DNA of 40,544 nt from Burkholderiaceae bacterium (GTDB lineage Bacteria > Pseudomonadota > Gammaproteobacteria > Burkholderiales > Burkholderiaceae_C), in contig JAFALA010000084.1 in the NCBI GenBank assembly GCA_019234815.1, positions 1 through 40,544 on the forward strand, written 5' to 3'. Position numbers and translations under genes: made by a program. Below are positions 17,883 to 27,495 of the stretch, piece by piece (position 1 is the stretch's first letter; every line of letters starts with the position of its first letter). The notes beneath the pieces are model-generated. The model ran no database searches. It saw nothing but the letters and a program-made list of their open reading frames with translations, and was not told the DNA's origin.

Positions 17883-19340
17883 ATGGATAAGGAAGTGAAC
17901 GTCAGCGCAGTCAGTAACCCATCTCCGGCGGCGGATGCCGCGCCGGAGATGGTGTCGCTGTACCAGGCCCAGAAGAAAATCTATCCGCGCGCCGTCAGCG
18001 GCTGGTTCGCCACCTGGCGCTGGGTGCTGGTGGCGCTCACCCAACTGCTGTTCTACGGACTCCCCTGGCTGGAATGGAACGCCCGGCAGGCCGTGCTGTT
18101 CGACCTGGGCGCCAAGCGCTTTTACATCTTCGGGCTGGTGCTGTATCCGCAGGACTTCATCTACCTGACGGGCTTGCTCCTGATTTCTGCTTATGCGTTG
18201 TTCCTGTTCACCGCGGTGGCGGGACGCCTGTGGTGCGGGTTCGCCTGCCCGCAGACGGTTTACACCGAGATCTTCATGTGGGTGGAGCAGAAGATCGAAG
18301 GCGACCGCGCCGCCCGCATGCGCCTGGACGCAAGTCCTTGGGGCCTGGAAAAGCTGGCCCGCAAGTCCGGCAAGCAACTGGCCTGGCTGGCCATGGGTCT
18401 GTGGACCGGCTTCACCTTCGTCGGCTACTTCACGCCGATCCACCAACTGGCCGCCGAGGTCGCCAACCTGAGTTTCGGCCCGTGGGAATGGTTCTGGGTG
18501 CTGTTCTACGGGTTTGCCACCTACGGCAATGCGGGCTACATGCGCGAGCAGGTCTGCAAGTACATGTGCCCTTATGCGCGCTTCCAGAGCGCCATGTTCG
18601 ACAAGGACACGCTAATCATCAGCTACGACGCCGAACGCGGCGAGCCGCGCGGCGCGCGAGGCAAGCAGGCCGACCCGAAAGCCCTGGGCCTGGGCGCCTG
18701 CATCGACTGCAAGCTGTGCGTGCAGGTCTGCCCCACCGGTATCGACATCCGCAAGGGCCTGCAATATGAATGCATAGGCTGTGCTGCCTGCATCGACGTC
18801 TGCAACGGCGTGATGGAGAAGATGGATTATCCCAAGGGCCTGATCCGTTACGACACGCAAAATGGCCTGGCGCAGCACCTGACGCGGACGCAGCTGATCC
18901 GCCGGATCTTCCGGCCCCGGGTCGTGGTCTATACGACGGTGCTGCTGCTGATCTGTGCCGCCCTGCTCGTGAGCCTGGCCACGCGCTCGCCCTTCCGGGT
19001 CGATGTGGTACGCGACCGCGCCGCGCTGGCGCGCGAGGTTGAAATGGGCTTTGTCGAGAACGTCTATCAGATCCAGGTGATGAATGCGACCGAGGCGCCG
19101 CAGACCTACCATGTGTCGGCCCAAGGCATAGACGAGATGCGTCTGTCTCAGCCGGTGACCTTGACGGTTGCACCTGCCGAGGCGCGCTGGGTGGCCGTGG
19201 CATTGCGCGTGCCGCCGCAAGTGGTCCAGCGCCTGGGCGCAGGGGCGCATGAAGTGTTTTTTACCGTGGACCTTGAGGCTGCAGCCGGCAGCCCTGGGCG
19301 CAGCCAGCGCGAAAGGTCTACGTTCGTGGTTCCACGTTAG
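17883..19340 (+). CDS. ccoG: Cytochrome c oxidase accessory protein CcoG
   Basis: CcoG (RdxA/FixG family) is a membrane iron-sulfur protein; family studies assign it a Cu(II)-reducing role in cbb3 assembly. It has 485 residues. Early spans are SGWFATWRWVLVALTQLLFYG, YPQDFIYLTGLLLISAYAL and a later pair around residue 160-200. A conserved CG-x-ACPQTVY motif comes next. A two-[4Fe-4S] ferredoxin domain follows at about residues 270-305 (CIDCKLCVQVCPTG and CIGCAACIDVCN). One more span leads to a periplasmic Ig-like domain. The start is the ATG at 17883; its ribosome site is weak (GAGAG, 12 bases away), so a GTG at 17895 is possible. Confidence 0.95.
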   Translation: MDKEVNVSAVSNPSPAADAAPEMVSLYQAQKKIYPRAVSGWFATWRWVLVALTQLLFYGLPWLEWNARQAVLFDLGAKRFYIFGLVLYPQDFIYLTGLLLISAYALFLFTAVAGRLWCGFACPQTVYTEIFMWVEQKIEGDRAARMRLDASPWGLEKLARKSGKQLAWLAMGLWTGFTFVGYFTPIHQLAAEVANLSFGPWEWFWVLFYGFATYGNAGYMREQVCKYMCPYARFQSAMFDKDTLIISYDAERGEPRGARGKQADPKALGLGACIDCKLCVQVCPTGIDIRKGLQYECIGCAACIDVCNGVMEKMDYPKGLIRYDTQNGLAQHLTRTQLIRRIFRPRVVVYTTVLLLICAALLVSLATRSPFRVDVVRDRAALAREVEMGFVENVYQIQVMNATEAPQTYHVSAQGIDEMRLSQPVTLTVAPAEARWVAVALRVPPQVVQRLGAGAHEVFFTVDLEAAAGSPGRSQRERSTFVVPR

Positions 19341-19352
19341 AGGAGAGCTGTG

Positions 19353-19646
19353 ATGGCAGACATCGTCAATCAAGCGGGTGCGGACGGCGGCAAGCCGCGT
19401 AAACCCTGGTGGTCCGAGCGGATGATGTGGCTGGTGGTGGGCGGTCCGGCCGTGGTGGTGGTGGCCAGCTTCGTGACGCTGGGCATCTGCCTCAAGTATC
19501 CGGAAGTGGTGCTCGACACCCACGCCCATGCCGACAGCCACATGGCGGCCGAGGATGCCACCGAGCAGGACCAGGCCAACGCGACGAACCCGTCGCTGCA
19601 GCCGGCCATGAGTGCGCGCAATCACGCGGCGACCGGCGGCAAATAG
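19353..19646 (+). CDS. ccoH: Short CcoH/FixH-like membrane protein
   Basis: A 97-residue protein with one span (MMWLVVGGPAVVVVASFVTL). It ends in a His-, Ala- and Thr-rich tail (DTHAHADSHMAAEDATEQDQ) and no further fold. AGGAGAG precedes the ATG at 19353. Position after ccoG and the PWW...VVGGP...VASFVTL pattern fit CcoH/FixH, which stays with the assembling cbb3 complex. Typical FixH is about 150 residues with a periplasmic beta-domain, which is missing here. The name is therefore based mainly on position and the span. A terminator follows 28 bases later. Confidence 0.65.
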   Translation: MADIVNQAGADGGKPRKPWWSERMMWLVVGGPAVVVVASFVTLGICLKYPEVVLDTHAHADSHMAAEDATEQDQANATNPSLQPAMSARNHAATGGK

Positions 19647-19673
19647 AACTAGAGAAGTAGAAGCCGAAAGAAA

Positions 19674-19713
19674 AAAGCCCGCCTGGCGCTGCCGCCGGCG
19701 GGCTTTGTTGTTT
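19674..19713 (+). terminator. Rho-independent terminator after the cco operon
   Basis: AAAGCCCGCC and GGCGGGCTTT flank a GC-rich loop and are followed by GTTGTTT. Arms have A and T ends on both sides, so it can serve both the cco operon and the convergent fnr gene. Confidence 0.8.
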
Positions 19714-19726
19714 CAAATCGACGGGA

Positions 19727-20539
19727 TCAGCAGGTCGTATTGACGAGCTTTTGCAGGCCGCTCTGGTCAATGATGCGGATCTGGCGCTGCTTGACTTCCA
19801 GGATGCCGTCTTCCTGGAACTTGGAGAAGGTCCGGCTGACGGTTTCCAGCTTCAGCCCCAGATAGCTGCCGATCTCTTCGCGCGTCATGCGCAACACCAG
19901 CGCCGAAGCGGAGAAGCCGCGCGCCTGCAGACGTTGGGTCAAATTCAGCAGGAATGCCGCTAGACGTTCTTCGGCGCGCATGCTGCCCAGCAGCAGCATC
20001 ACGCCATGGTCGCGCACGATTTCGCGGCTCATGATCTTGTGGAACTGGTGCTGCAGGTCCGTGAATTCGCGCGAGAGGTCTTCGAGCTGGCCGTAAGGGA
20101 TCACGCAGACCTGGGAGTCTTCCAGCGCCACGGCGTCGCAGGAGTGGCGATCGTTGCTGATGCCGTCCAGGCCCAGCAATTCGCCTGCCATCTGAAATCC
20201 TGTCACCTGGTCGCGTCCATCCTCCGATGACACGCAGGTCTTGAAGAAGCCGGTACGAACCGCATAGAGCGACTGGAAAACATCGCCGGTACGAAACAGC
20301 GTGTCACCGCGATTGACGTTGCGGCGGGTCGCCACCAGCGTGTCCAACTGGTTCAGGTCGGCGTTGGACAAGCCGACCGGCAGGCACAATTCGCGCAGGT
20401 TGCAGCTGGAGCAGGCGACCTTGAACGGTTCGATTTTGATCGGCGTCACGGTGTTCATGCCGCGCATTATGGGCTGATCTGCGCTCAATTGATTCAAATT
20501 TGCTTCGACGGCCACGGTGGCAGATTTGGTGTTGAACAT
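19727..20539 (-). CDS. fnr: Fnr-type oxygen-responsive transcription regulator
   Basis: A Crp/Fnr-family regulator whose [4Fe-4S] cluster senses oxygen and which activates micro-aerobic genes. From the ATG at 20539 (GAGGA five bases upstream) it has 270 residues; a downstream ATG at 20458 (MNTVTPIKIEPFKV) matches relatives better but lacks a ribosome site. The cluster cysteines are C-x2-C-x5-C in ACSSCNLRELCLPVG (43, 46, 52) plus Cys145 in QVCVIPY. A cNMP-type beta-roll and a dimerisation helix follow, then a helix-turn-helix with EEIGSYLGLKLETVSRTFSK. Glu, Ser and Arg in ETVSR are the residues that read TTGAT half-sites in E. coli FNR. Divergent from hemN, with an FNR box between them. Confidence 0.95.
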   Translation of the reverse strand: MFNTKSATVAVEANLNQLSADQPIMRGMNTVTPIKIEPFKVACSSCNLRELCLPVGLSNADLNQLDTLVATRRNVNRGDTLFRTGDVFQSLYAVRTGFFKTCVSSEDGRDQVTGFQMAGELLGLDGISNDRHSCDAVALEDSQVCVIPYGQLEDLSREFTDLQHQFHKIMSREIVRDHGVMLLLGSMRAEERLAAFLLNLTQRLQARGFSASALVLRMTREEIGSYLGLKLETVSRTFSKFQEDGILEVKQRQIRIIDQSGLQKLVNTTC

Positions 20540-20589
20540 GAGATTCCTCAAGGTTGTTCGCATTCTTCACCGATCGACGTTCAGGAAGC

Positions 20590-20603
20590 TTGATGCAGGT
20601 CAA
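20590..20603. promoter_or_regulatory. FNR box between fnr and hemN
   Basis: TTGAT-GCAG-GTCAA matches 9 of 10 bases of the FNR consensus TTGAT-N4-ATCAA. Its centre is 20596.5. On the minus side AAGAAT (20567-20562) would be a -10 with transcription starting near 20555, 41.5 bases from the centre, for fnr. On the plus side CACAGT (20625-20630) would place a hemN start near 20638, also 41.5 bases from the centre. Both fit class II activation geometry. Confidence 0.7.
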
Positions 20604-20637
20604 TCGCTTCGACCTTAAGCTTGGCACAGTGTGCAAC

Positions 20638-22047
20638 ATGCACCCAACACCAACTGACAACCCGCTGAGCGTGGACGCCGATGTCCTGCGTCGATTTGAC
20701 ATATCGGGCCCGCGGTATACCTCCTACCCCACAGCGGACCGTTTCGTCGAAGCCTTCAATGTCGATCAATACCGCCAGGCCTTGGCGCAGCGCGGGCAGG
20801 GCGCCGCGGTCGCGGGCGGTGCGCCTTTGTCGCTTTATGTCCACATTCCCTTTTGTGAATCGGTTTGCTATTACTGCGCCTGCAACAAGGTCATCACCAA
20901 GCACCATGACCGCGCGGCGGAATACCTGCAGGCGCTGGAGGTCGAAATGGATCTCACGGTGGCCGAGTTGGGGCGCGCATCCAGCCTGTCTCAAATCCAT
21001 TTCGGCGGCGGCTCCCCGACGTTCCTGAGCGATGAAGAGTTGACGGCCCTGATGGCCAATATCCGTCAGCGCTTCCGTATTGCAGCAGAGGCGGAGGTGT
21101 CCATCGAGGTGGATCCCCGCACGGTGACCGATGATCGCTTGAAGCACTTGCGTGAGCTGGGCTTCAATCGGCTCAGCTTCGGTGTGCAGGATTTTGACCC
21201 GCGCGTGCAAAGAGCCGTGCACCGGATTCAAAGTCTTGAAAGCGTCGAAGCCCTGATGACGCAGGCGCGCGCGCTGGGGTTCGAGTCGACCAATGTCGAC
21301 CTGATCTACGGCCTGCCGCAGCAGACGCCGGAGTCGTTCGCCCGCACCATTGCGCAGGTCTCAGCCCTGAGGCCCGACCGGATTGCACTCTATGGCTATG
21401 CGCATTTGCCGCAGCGTTTCAAGCCGCAGCGTCGCATCGACGCGCAGCTGCTGCCCCTCGCCACCGACAAGCTGACCATGCTCAGCGGCGCCATCAGCGG
21501 GTTTCAGCAGCAGGGCTACACCTACATCGGCATGGATCACTTCGCGCTGCCGACCGACTCGCTCGCCGTGGCCAAGCGGCAGGGCCGCCTGCATCGCAAT
21601 TTCCAGGGCTACAGCACCCAGCCGGATTGCGACCTGATCGCCTTGGGCGTGTCGGCCATCGGCAGGGTGGGGGCCACCTACAGCCAGAACGTCAAGACGC
21701 TGCCCGAGTATTACGACGCCTTGAACCACCGGCAATTGCCCATTGCCCGCGGCCTGGCCTTGACCCGCGATGATTTGTTGCGGCGGGCCATGATCATGGC
21801 CCTGATGTGCCAGGGACGCGTGGAGTTCGAATCGATCGAGTTGGCGCACCTTGTCAAAGTGCCCGAGTATTTCGCCAACGAATTGCAGCAGCTTGAATCG
21901 TTGCAACGGACCGGGCTGGTCGTACTGGAGCCTCAGGCCATTCAGGTGACGCCCCTGGGCTGGTATTTCGTCCGGGCGGTGGCCATGGTATTTGACCGCT
22001 ATTTGCAGGCTGATCGCAACAGGGAACGGTTTTCGCGCATCATCTGA
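20638..22047 (+). CDS. hemN: Oxygen-independent coproporphyrinogen III oxidase
   Basis: HemN is a radical-SAM enzyme that decarboxylates coproporphyrinogen III to protoporphyrinogen IX without oxygen, supplying haem for cbb3 oxidase at low oxygen. The radical-SAM cluster motif is CESVCYYCACN. SGPRYTSYPT is the N-terminal signature; FGGGSPTFL, VDPRTVTDDRL, GFNRLSFGVQDFDP, DLIYGLPQQTPESF and GMDHFALPTDSLA all follow in order. From the ATG at 20638 it is 469 residues, close to E. coli (457). An upstream ATG at 20593 has a better ribosome site (AGGAAG) but lies inside the FNR box. It abuts the SafE-like gene by two bases. Confidence 0.96.
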   Translation: MHPTPTDNPLSVDADVLRRFDISGPRYTSYPTADRFVEAFNVDQYRQALAQRGQGAAVAGGAPLSLYVHIPFCESVCYYCACNKVITKHHDRAAEYLQALEVEMDLTVAELGRASSLSQIHFGGGSPTFLSDEELTALMANIRQRFRIAAEAEVSIEVDPRTVTDDRLKHLRELGFNRLSFGVQDFDPRVQRAVHRIQSLESVEALMTQARALGFESTNVDLIYGLPQQTPESFARTIAQVSALRPDRIALYGYAHLPQRFKPQRRIDAQLLPLATDKLTMLSGAISGFQQQGYTYIGMDHFALPTDSLAVAKRQGRLHRNFQGYSTQPDCDLIALGVSAIGRVGATYSQNVKTLPEYYDALNHRQLPIARGLALTRDDLLRRAMIMALMCQGRVEFESIELAHLVKVPEYFANELQQLESLQRTGLVVLEPQAIQVTPLGWYFVRAVAMVFDRYLQADRNRERFSRII

Positions 22048-22049
22048 GG

Positions 22050-22787
22050 ATGAACCTGACACTTGCAAGCTCTGCCCTGTTGATGGGTTTGGCGGGCTCC
22101 CCGCACTGCCTGAGCATGTGCGGAGCCGCTTGCACGGCCCTGTGCGCAAGTCCTGGCGGAAGCTCCGGTACGGGGCTGGCGCCATCCCGTCTGACGAGCT
22201 TTCATGTCGCGCGCTTGATCAGCTATGGATTGGCCGGCGCGGTCGTCGCCAGCAGCGTCGATGTGCTGGCGCGCTGGGGGCAGACGGTGGCCTTGCTGCG
22301 TCCCTTATGGCTACTGGTCCATCTGGCGGCATTCGGCCTGGGCCTGTATCTGCTGTGGCAGGGGCGACAGCCCGCGTGGATGGCGCAATGGGGCCGTGCG
22401 GCGCCCCAGACGGCCAGCATTCCCGTGACCTGGGTCGATGGGCGCATGGGCGGCGGAAGGCTGACCATCGCTCCACCTTTGCGCGCGGGCGTGGCGGGTT
22501 TGGCGTGGGTGGCCTGGCCCTGCGGACTGTTGCAGTCGGCCTTGGTCGTTGCGGCGCTGGCCGACGGCGCCTGGGGCGGTGCCAGCACCATGGCGGCATT
22601 CGCGGTCGGGTCGTCGATCGGACTGTTGCTGGGTCCCGCCCTGCTGTTGCGTCTGTTGAAACGCACGGTGGATGAAGCGCGCGGCATGGCCTGGGCCATA
22701 CGCTTTGCCGGGCTGGGCCTGGCCTTGAGTTCCGCCTGGGCCTTGGGGCATGGCGTGTGGCAGCAGATCGCTGCGTACTGCCAATGA
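22050..22787 (+). CDS. SafE/UreH-like membrane protein of the cbb3 locus
   Basis: A 245-residue polytopic membrane protein of the sulfite exporter TauE/SafE superfamily, in the UreH-like branch often found beside cco genes. The first span opens with LTLASSALLMGLAGSPHCLSMCGAAC, where the H-C-x3-C-G motif is characteristic. About six spans follow (LWLLVHLAAFGLGLYLLW, WVAWPCGLLQSALVVAALA with a second Cys, FAVGSSIGLLLGPALLLRLL). It starts two bases after hemN, with TGAGG from the hemN stop as ribosome site, so it is co-transcribed. The transported substrate is not known; a role in metal or thiol handling for oxidase assembly is inference from location and Cys motif. Confidence 0.85.
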   Translation: MNLTLASSALLMGLAGSPHCLSMCGAACTALCASPGGSSGTGLAPSRLTSFHVARLISYGLAGAVVASSVDVLARWGQTVALLRPLWLLVHLAAFGLGLYLLWQGRQPAWMAQWGRAAPQTASIPVTWVDGRMGGGRLTIAPPLRAGVAGLAWVAWPCGLLQSALVVAALADGAWGGASTMAAFAVGSSIGLLLGPALLLRLLKRTVDEARGMAWAIRFAGLGLALSSAWALGHGVWQQIAAYCQ

Positions 22788-22824
22788 ACCCATGAGCCCG
22801 CCAAGGCGCACGAGATCACTGACC

Positions 22825-22830
22825 TAGAAT
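22825..22830 (+). promoter_or_regulatory. Probable -10 box of icd
   Basis: TAGAAT at 22825-22830 (5 of 6 to TATAAT) lies 35 bases before the icd ATG, placing the transcription start near 22837. No clear -35 hexamer is visible at 17 bases. Confidence 0.45.
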
Positions 22831-22859
22831 ATTTCGATCAGTTTGCGGAGACACGCACC

Positions 22860-24113
<1,254 letters not shown>

Positions 24114-24145
24114 CGATTTGAAACGCCCCGAAACAAGGAAGGCAA

Positions 24146-24174
24146 AAAAGGCCCGCTATGCGGGCCTTTTTTTG
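24146..24174 (+). terminator. Rho-independent terminator of icd
   Basis: AAAAGGCCCGC-TAT-GCGGGCCTTTT is a perfect 11-base stem with a 3-base loop, and T continues to 24173. The A-rich left flank means it can also end the convergent cold-shock gene. Confidence 0.9.
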
Positions 24175-24233
24175 GGGCTGATAGATCAGCCGATGACAGG
24201 TTTGATGGCAGGTTTGACAGTACCGCTGACGGA

Positions 24234-24470
24234 TCAACCGGTGGCGCCAGCCTTTTGCGCGCCCGTTTCAAGTGGTGTGATGTTCTGAGCCAACTGGCCC
24301 TTGGGACCCTGAATCAGGTCAAAACTGACTTTGCTGCCTTGCTTGAGTGTACGGAACCCTTCCATCTGAATGGCTGAAAAGTGCGCGAAGACATCATCGC
24401 CCCCTTGTTCAGGTTCGATGAAGCCAAAGCCTTTGGCGTCGTTGAACCACTTTACTGTTCCCTGTTGCAT
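24234..24470 (-). CDS. Cold-shock domain protein (CspA family)
   Basis: A 78-residue single cold-shock domain binding single-stranded RNA or DNA as a chaperone. RNP1 is KGFGFIEP and RNP2 is DVFAHFSAI. The start [17 protein letters not shown] is the family norm, and a short Ala/Gly tail ([10 protein letters not shown]) extends past the usual 67-70 residues. GGAGAAGGA precedes the ATG. It is divergent from clpS, as cspD is in E. coli, so it may be the CspD-like member, but the sequence does not separate it firmly from CspA/CspC types. The 272 bases to clpS hold its leader; I do not see a canonical cold-box. Confidence 0.93.
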   Translation of the reverse strand: MQQGTVKWFNDAKGFGFIEPEQGGDDVFAHFSAIQMEGFRTLKQGSKVSFDLIQGPKGQLAQNITPLETGAQKAGATG

Positions 24471-24730
24471 TTTCCTTCTCCTTCTCCGTCACGGTGTTTG
24501 TGCACCCGTGGGGAATTTTCTGTTTTGCGTTGTCAGGGTGTCAATGCACCAAAGGGGTGATGCGCATATGCCTGTGCGCGTATGGAAGCGCGTGAAGATC
24601 GCGTGAAGAAATTGCCGTTTGCGCGGCTTGTCGTGCGCCGTTTCCCGATTTGCCCTGCATCTCGAGGTTTACGCCGCCGCGTACTTGATACAAGATCAAC
24701 AAGCCTTATGTGTGGTCTTGTCCCTGTCTA

Positions 24731-24736
24731 TAGAAT
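24731..24736 (+). promoter_or_regulatory. Probable -10 box at the clpS start
   Basis: TAGAAT (within TATAGAAT) ends 6 bases before the clpS ATG, and no ribosome site is visible before that ATG. Transcription would begin at or beside the A of ATG, so clpS mRNA may be leaderless. Confidence 0.45.
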
Positions 24737-24742
24737 CAGTTC

Positions 24743-25111
24743 ATGCCTGATATTCCCAAGCAAGTACCCACGGCGCCAGAGCAAGGGCCTGGCGTTGTGC
24801 CTGGTCGTGAAGCCGATGACGGCACGACCATTCTGGAGCGTGTGCCGCAGAAAACACAGCCGCCGCGCCTCTATCAGGTGTTGCTGTTGAATGATGATTT
24901 CACGCCCATGGAGTTCGTTGTCATGGTGCTGCAGGAGTATTTCCGCCATGGTCTGGACACGGCCACGCAGATCATGTTGAAGATTCATCACGAGGGGCGG
25001 GGTGTCTGCGGTGTGTTCACCAAGGATGTCGCCGCCACCAAGGTCGAGTTGGTGCTGGCCGCCTCCCGGCGTGCCGGCCATCCTTTGCAGTGCATTATGG
25101 AGGCCGCATGA
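24743..25111 (+). CDS. clpS: ATP-dependent Clp protease adaptor ClpS
   Basis: ClpS binds N-end-rule substrates and hands them to ClpAP. It has 122 residues with a disordered N-terminal tail (about 1-38) and a core starting [20 protein letters not shown]. The Asn-Asp pair contacts the substrate amino group, and the His in [13 protein letters not shown] completes the pocket. The tail is longer than in E. coli (106 residues total). Its TGA overlaps the clpA ATG (ATGA at 25108-25111), giving tight coupling. There is no ribosome site before the ATG. Confidence 0.96.
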   Translation: MPDIPKQVPTAPEQGPGVVPGREADDGTTILERVPQKTQPPRLYQVLLLNDDFTPMEFVVMVLQEYFRHGLDTATQIMLKIHHEGRGVCGVFTKDVAATKVELVLAASRRAGHPLQCIMEAA

Positions 25112-27426
25112 TTGCCCAAGAGCTTGAAGTCAGCCTGCACATGGCGTTTGTCGAAGCGCGCCAGCAGCGCCATGAGTTCATCACCGTGGAGCATCTGCTG
25201 ATGGCATTGCTCGACAATCCGTCCGCAGCCGAGGTGTTGCGGGCCTGTGCCGCCAACATGGACGAACTGCGCAAGAGTCTGGCGCAGTTCATCAAGGAAA
25301 ACACGCCGACGGTTGGCGGCATCGAAGAGGTCGATACCCAGCCGACGCTCGGATTCCAGCGCGTGATCCAACGCGCCATCATGCACGTGCAGTCCACCGG
25401 CACGGGCAAGAAAGAGGTGACCGGCGCCAATGTGCTGGTGGCCATCTTTGGCGAGAAGGACTCGCATGCGGTGTACTACCTGCACCAGCAGGGGGTCACG
25501 CGGCTCGACGTGGTCAATTACATCGCGCACGGCATCAAGAAGAGCGATCCGCCCGAGGTCAGCAAGGGCCAGGAAGGTGGCGGCCAGGAAACCGAGCGCG
25601 ACGAGGCGGACGCTGCCGGCGGCGGCAAGAGTTCGCCCTTGGAGCAGTTCACGCAGAACCTCAACGTCCAGGCCAGAGAGGGCAAGATCGACCCGCTGAT
25701 CGGGCGCGACCAGGAGGTCGAACGCGTGGTCCAGGTGCTGTGCCGCCGGCGCAAGAACAATCCGCTGCTGGTGGGCGAGGCCGGCGTGGGCAAGACGGCC
25801 ATCGCGGAAGGCCTGGCTTGGCGCATCACTGAAGGCGACGTGCCCGAGGTGCTGGCCGAGGCCGTGGTCTACGCCCTCGACATGGGTGCGCTGCTGGCCG
25901 GCACCAAGTACCGTGGCGATTTCGAGCAGCGCCTCAAGGCGGTGCTCAAGCAGTTGAAGGACCAGCCGCAGGCCATCCTGTTCATTGACGAAATCCATAC
26001 GCTGATTGGCGCTGGTGCGGCATCGGGCGGCACACTCGATGCGAGCAACCTGCTCAAACCGGCCCTCAGCTCCGGGGCGATGAAGTGCATAGGCGCGACG
26101 ACCTTCAGCGAATACCGCGGCATCTTCGAGAAGGATGCGGCGCTCTCGCGGCGTTTCCAGAAGATCGATGTGCCCGAGCCCTCTGTGGAGCAGACCATCG
26201 AGATCCTCAAGGGCTTGAAGTCGCGCTTCGAGGAGCATCACAGCGTCAAGTACGCACTGGGCGCCTTGCAGGCTGCGGCGGAGTTGTCGGCCAAGTACAT
26301 CAACGACCGCCATCTGCCCGACAAGGCCATCGACGTGATCGATGAAGCCGGTGCGGCCCAGCGCATCCTGCCCAAGAACAAGCAGAAAAAGACCATCACG
26401 CGCGCAGAGGTCGAGGACATCGTTGCCAAGATCGCCCGCATTCCGCCGGCCTCGGTGTCGAGCGACGATCGCGGCAAGCTCAAGAGCCTGGATCGCGACC
26501 TCAAGAGCGTCGTGTTCGGCCAGGATCCGGCCATCGATGCGTTGGCGGCGGCCATCAAAATGGCGCGCTCGGGCCTGGGCAAGCCGGACAAGCCGATCGG
26601 CTCTTTCCTGTTCTCCGGACCGACCGGCGTCGGCAAGACCGAGGTGGCCAAGCAGCTCGCCTACATCCTGGGCATCGAGCTGATCCGGTTTGACATGTCG
26701 GAGTACATGGAGCGTCACGCGGTGAGCCGCTTGATCGGCGCGCCACCCGGCTATGTGGGCTTTGACCAGGGCGGGCTGTTGACCGAGGCCATCACCAAGA
26801 AACCGCATGCGGTGCTGTTGCTTGATGAAATCGAGAAGGCCCATCCGGACGTCTTCAACGTGCTGCTGCAGGTGATGGACCATGGCTCACTGACCGACAA
26901 CAATGGACGCAAGGCCGATTTCCGCAATGTCATCATCGTCATGACGACGAATGCCGGCGCCGAGATCATGGGCAAGGCCACCATCGGCTTCACGACCCAG
27001 CGCCAGCAGGGCGACGAGATGGCGGACATCAAGCGCCTGTTCACGCCCGAATTCCGCAACCGGCTGGACGCCATCGTGTCGTTCCGCACGCTGGACGAGG
27101 AAATCATCCTGCGCGTGGTCGACAAGTTCCTGTTGCAGCTGGAAAGCCAGTTGAGCGAGAAAAAGGTGGAGGTCACCTTCACCGACGCCTTGCGCAAGCA
27201 TCTGGCCAAGCGCGGTTTCGACCCCCTGATGGGCGCGCGGCCCATGCAGCGGCTGATTCAGGACACGATACGTCGTGCCTTGGCCGATGAGCTGTTGTTC
27301 GGCCGCTTGGTCGAAGGCGGGCGGCTGACCGTCGATGTGGACGATGCGGGGGAGGTGCAGCTGGATATCCAATCGGCCAAGCGCAGCGACAACAAGCCCA
27401 GGGCGGAGCCGGCGACGGCGGATTGA
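25108..27426 (+). CDS. clpA: ATP-dependent Clp protease ATPase subunit ClpA
   Basis: ClpA is the hexameric double-AAA+ unfoldase that feeds ClpP. It has 772 residues from the ATG at 25108, which overlaps clpS; an in-frame ATG at 25090 lies inside clpS. The N-domain has two Clp repeats ([16 protein letters not shown] and [17 protein letters not shown]). The first AAA domain has [15 protein letters not shown] and [14 protein letters not shown]. The second has [15 protein letters not shown] and [15 protein letters not shown]. The ClpP-binding loop reads IGF (in KATIGFTTQ) rather than the IGL of E. coli ClpA; IGF is common in ClpX. A hairpin (CGAGCGCC/GGCGCTCG) lies 12 bases after the stop but lacks a T tract. 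Confidence 0.97.
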   Translation: MIAQELEVSLHMAFVEARQQRHEFITVEHLLMALLDNPSAAEVLRACAANMDELRKSLAQFIKENTPTVGGIEEVDTQPTLGFQRVIQRAIMHVQSTGTGKKEVTGANVLVAIFGEKDSHAVYYLHQQGVTRLDVVNYIAHGIKKSDPPEVSKGQEGGGQETERDEADAAGGGKSSPLEQFTQNLNVQAREGKIDPLIGRDQEVERVVQVLCRRRKNNPLLVGEAGVGKTAIAEGLAWRITEGDVPEVLAEAVVYALDMGALLAGTKYRGDFEQRLKAVLKQLKDQPQAILFIDEIHTLIGAGAASGGTLDASNLLKPALSSGAMKCIGATTFSEYRGIFEKDAALSRRFQKIDVPEPSVEQTIEILKGLKSRFEEHHSVKYALGALQAAAELSAKYINDRHLPDKAIDVIDEAGAAQRILPKNKQKKTITRAEVEDIVAKIARIPPASVSSDDRGKLKSLDRDLKSVVFGQDPAIDALAAAIKMARSGLGKPDKPIGSFLFSGPTGVGKTEVAKQLAYILGIELIRFDMSEYMERHAVSRLIGAPPGYVGFDQGGLLTEAITKKPHAVLLLDEIEKAHPDVFNVLLQVMDHGSLTDNNGRKADFRNVIIVMTTNAGAEIMGKATIGFTTQRQQGDEMADIKRLFTPEFRNRLDAIVSFRTLDEEIILRVVDKFLLQLESQLSEKKVEVTFTDALRKHLAKRGFDPLMGARPMQRLIQDTIRRALADELLFGRLVEGGRLTVDVDDAGEVQLDIQSAKRSDNKPRAEPATAD

Positions 27427-27495
27427 CCCGTCATCAATCCCTCGAGCGCCTGTGGCGGCGCTCGGGATGCATAGCAAGCTGAAAGAAGTGCCCTG

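Noticed and set aside
24684..24700. TTGAT-ACAAG-ATCAA upstream of clpS as an FNR box
   Set aside because: It is a perfect inverted repeat but the spacer is five bases; FNR sites need four. It may bind something else.
24988..26883. A 631-codon frame opposite clpA, and similar long antisense frames over exbB, xseA and ccoN
   Set aside because: They are shadows caused by high G+C at third positions; the proteins are His/Gly/Arg-rich without motifs, and the sense genes are unmistakable.
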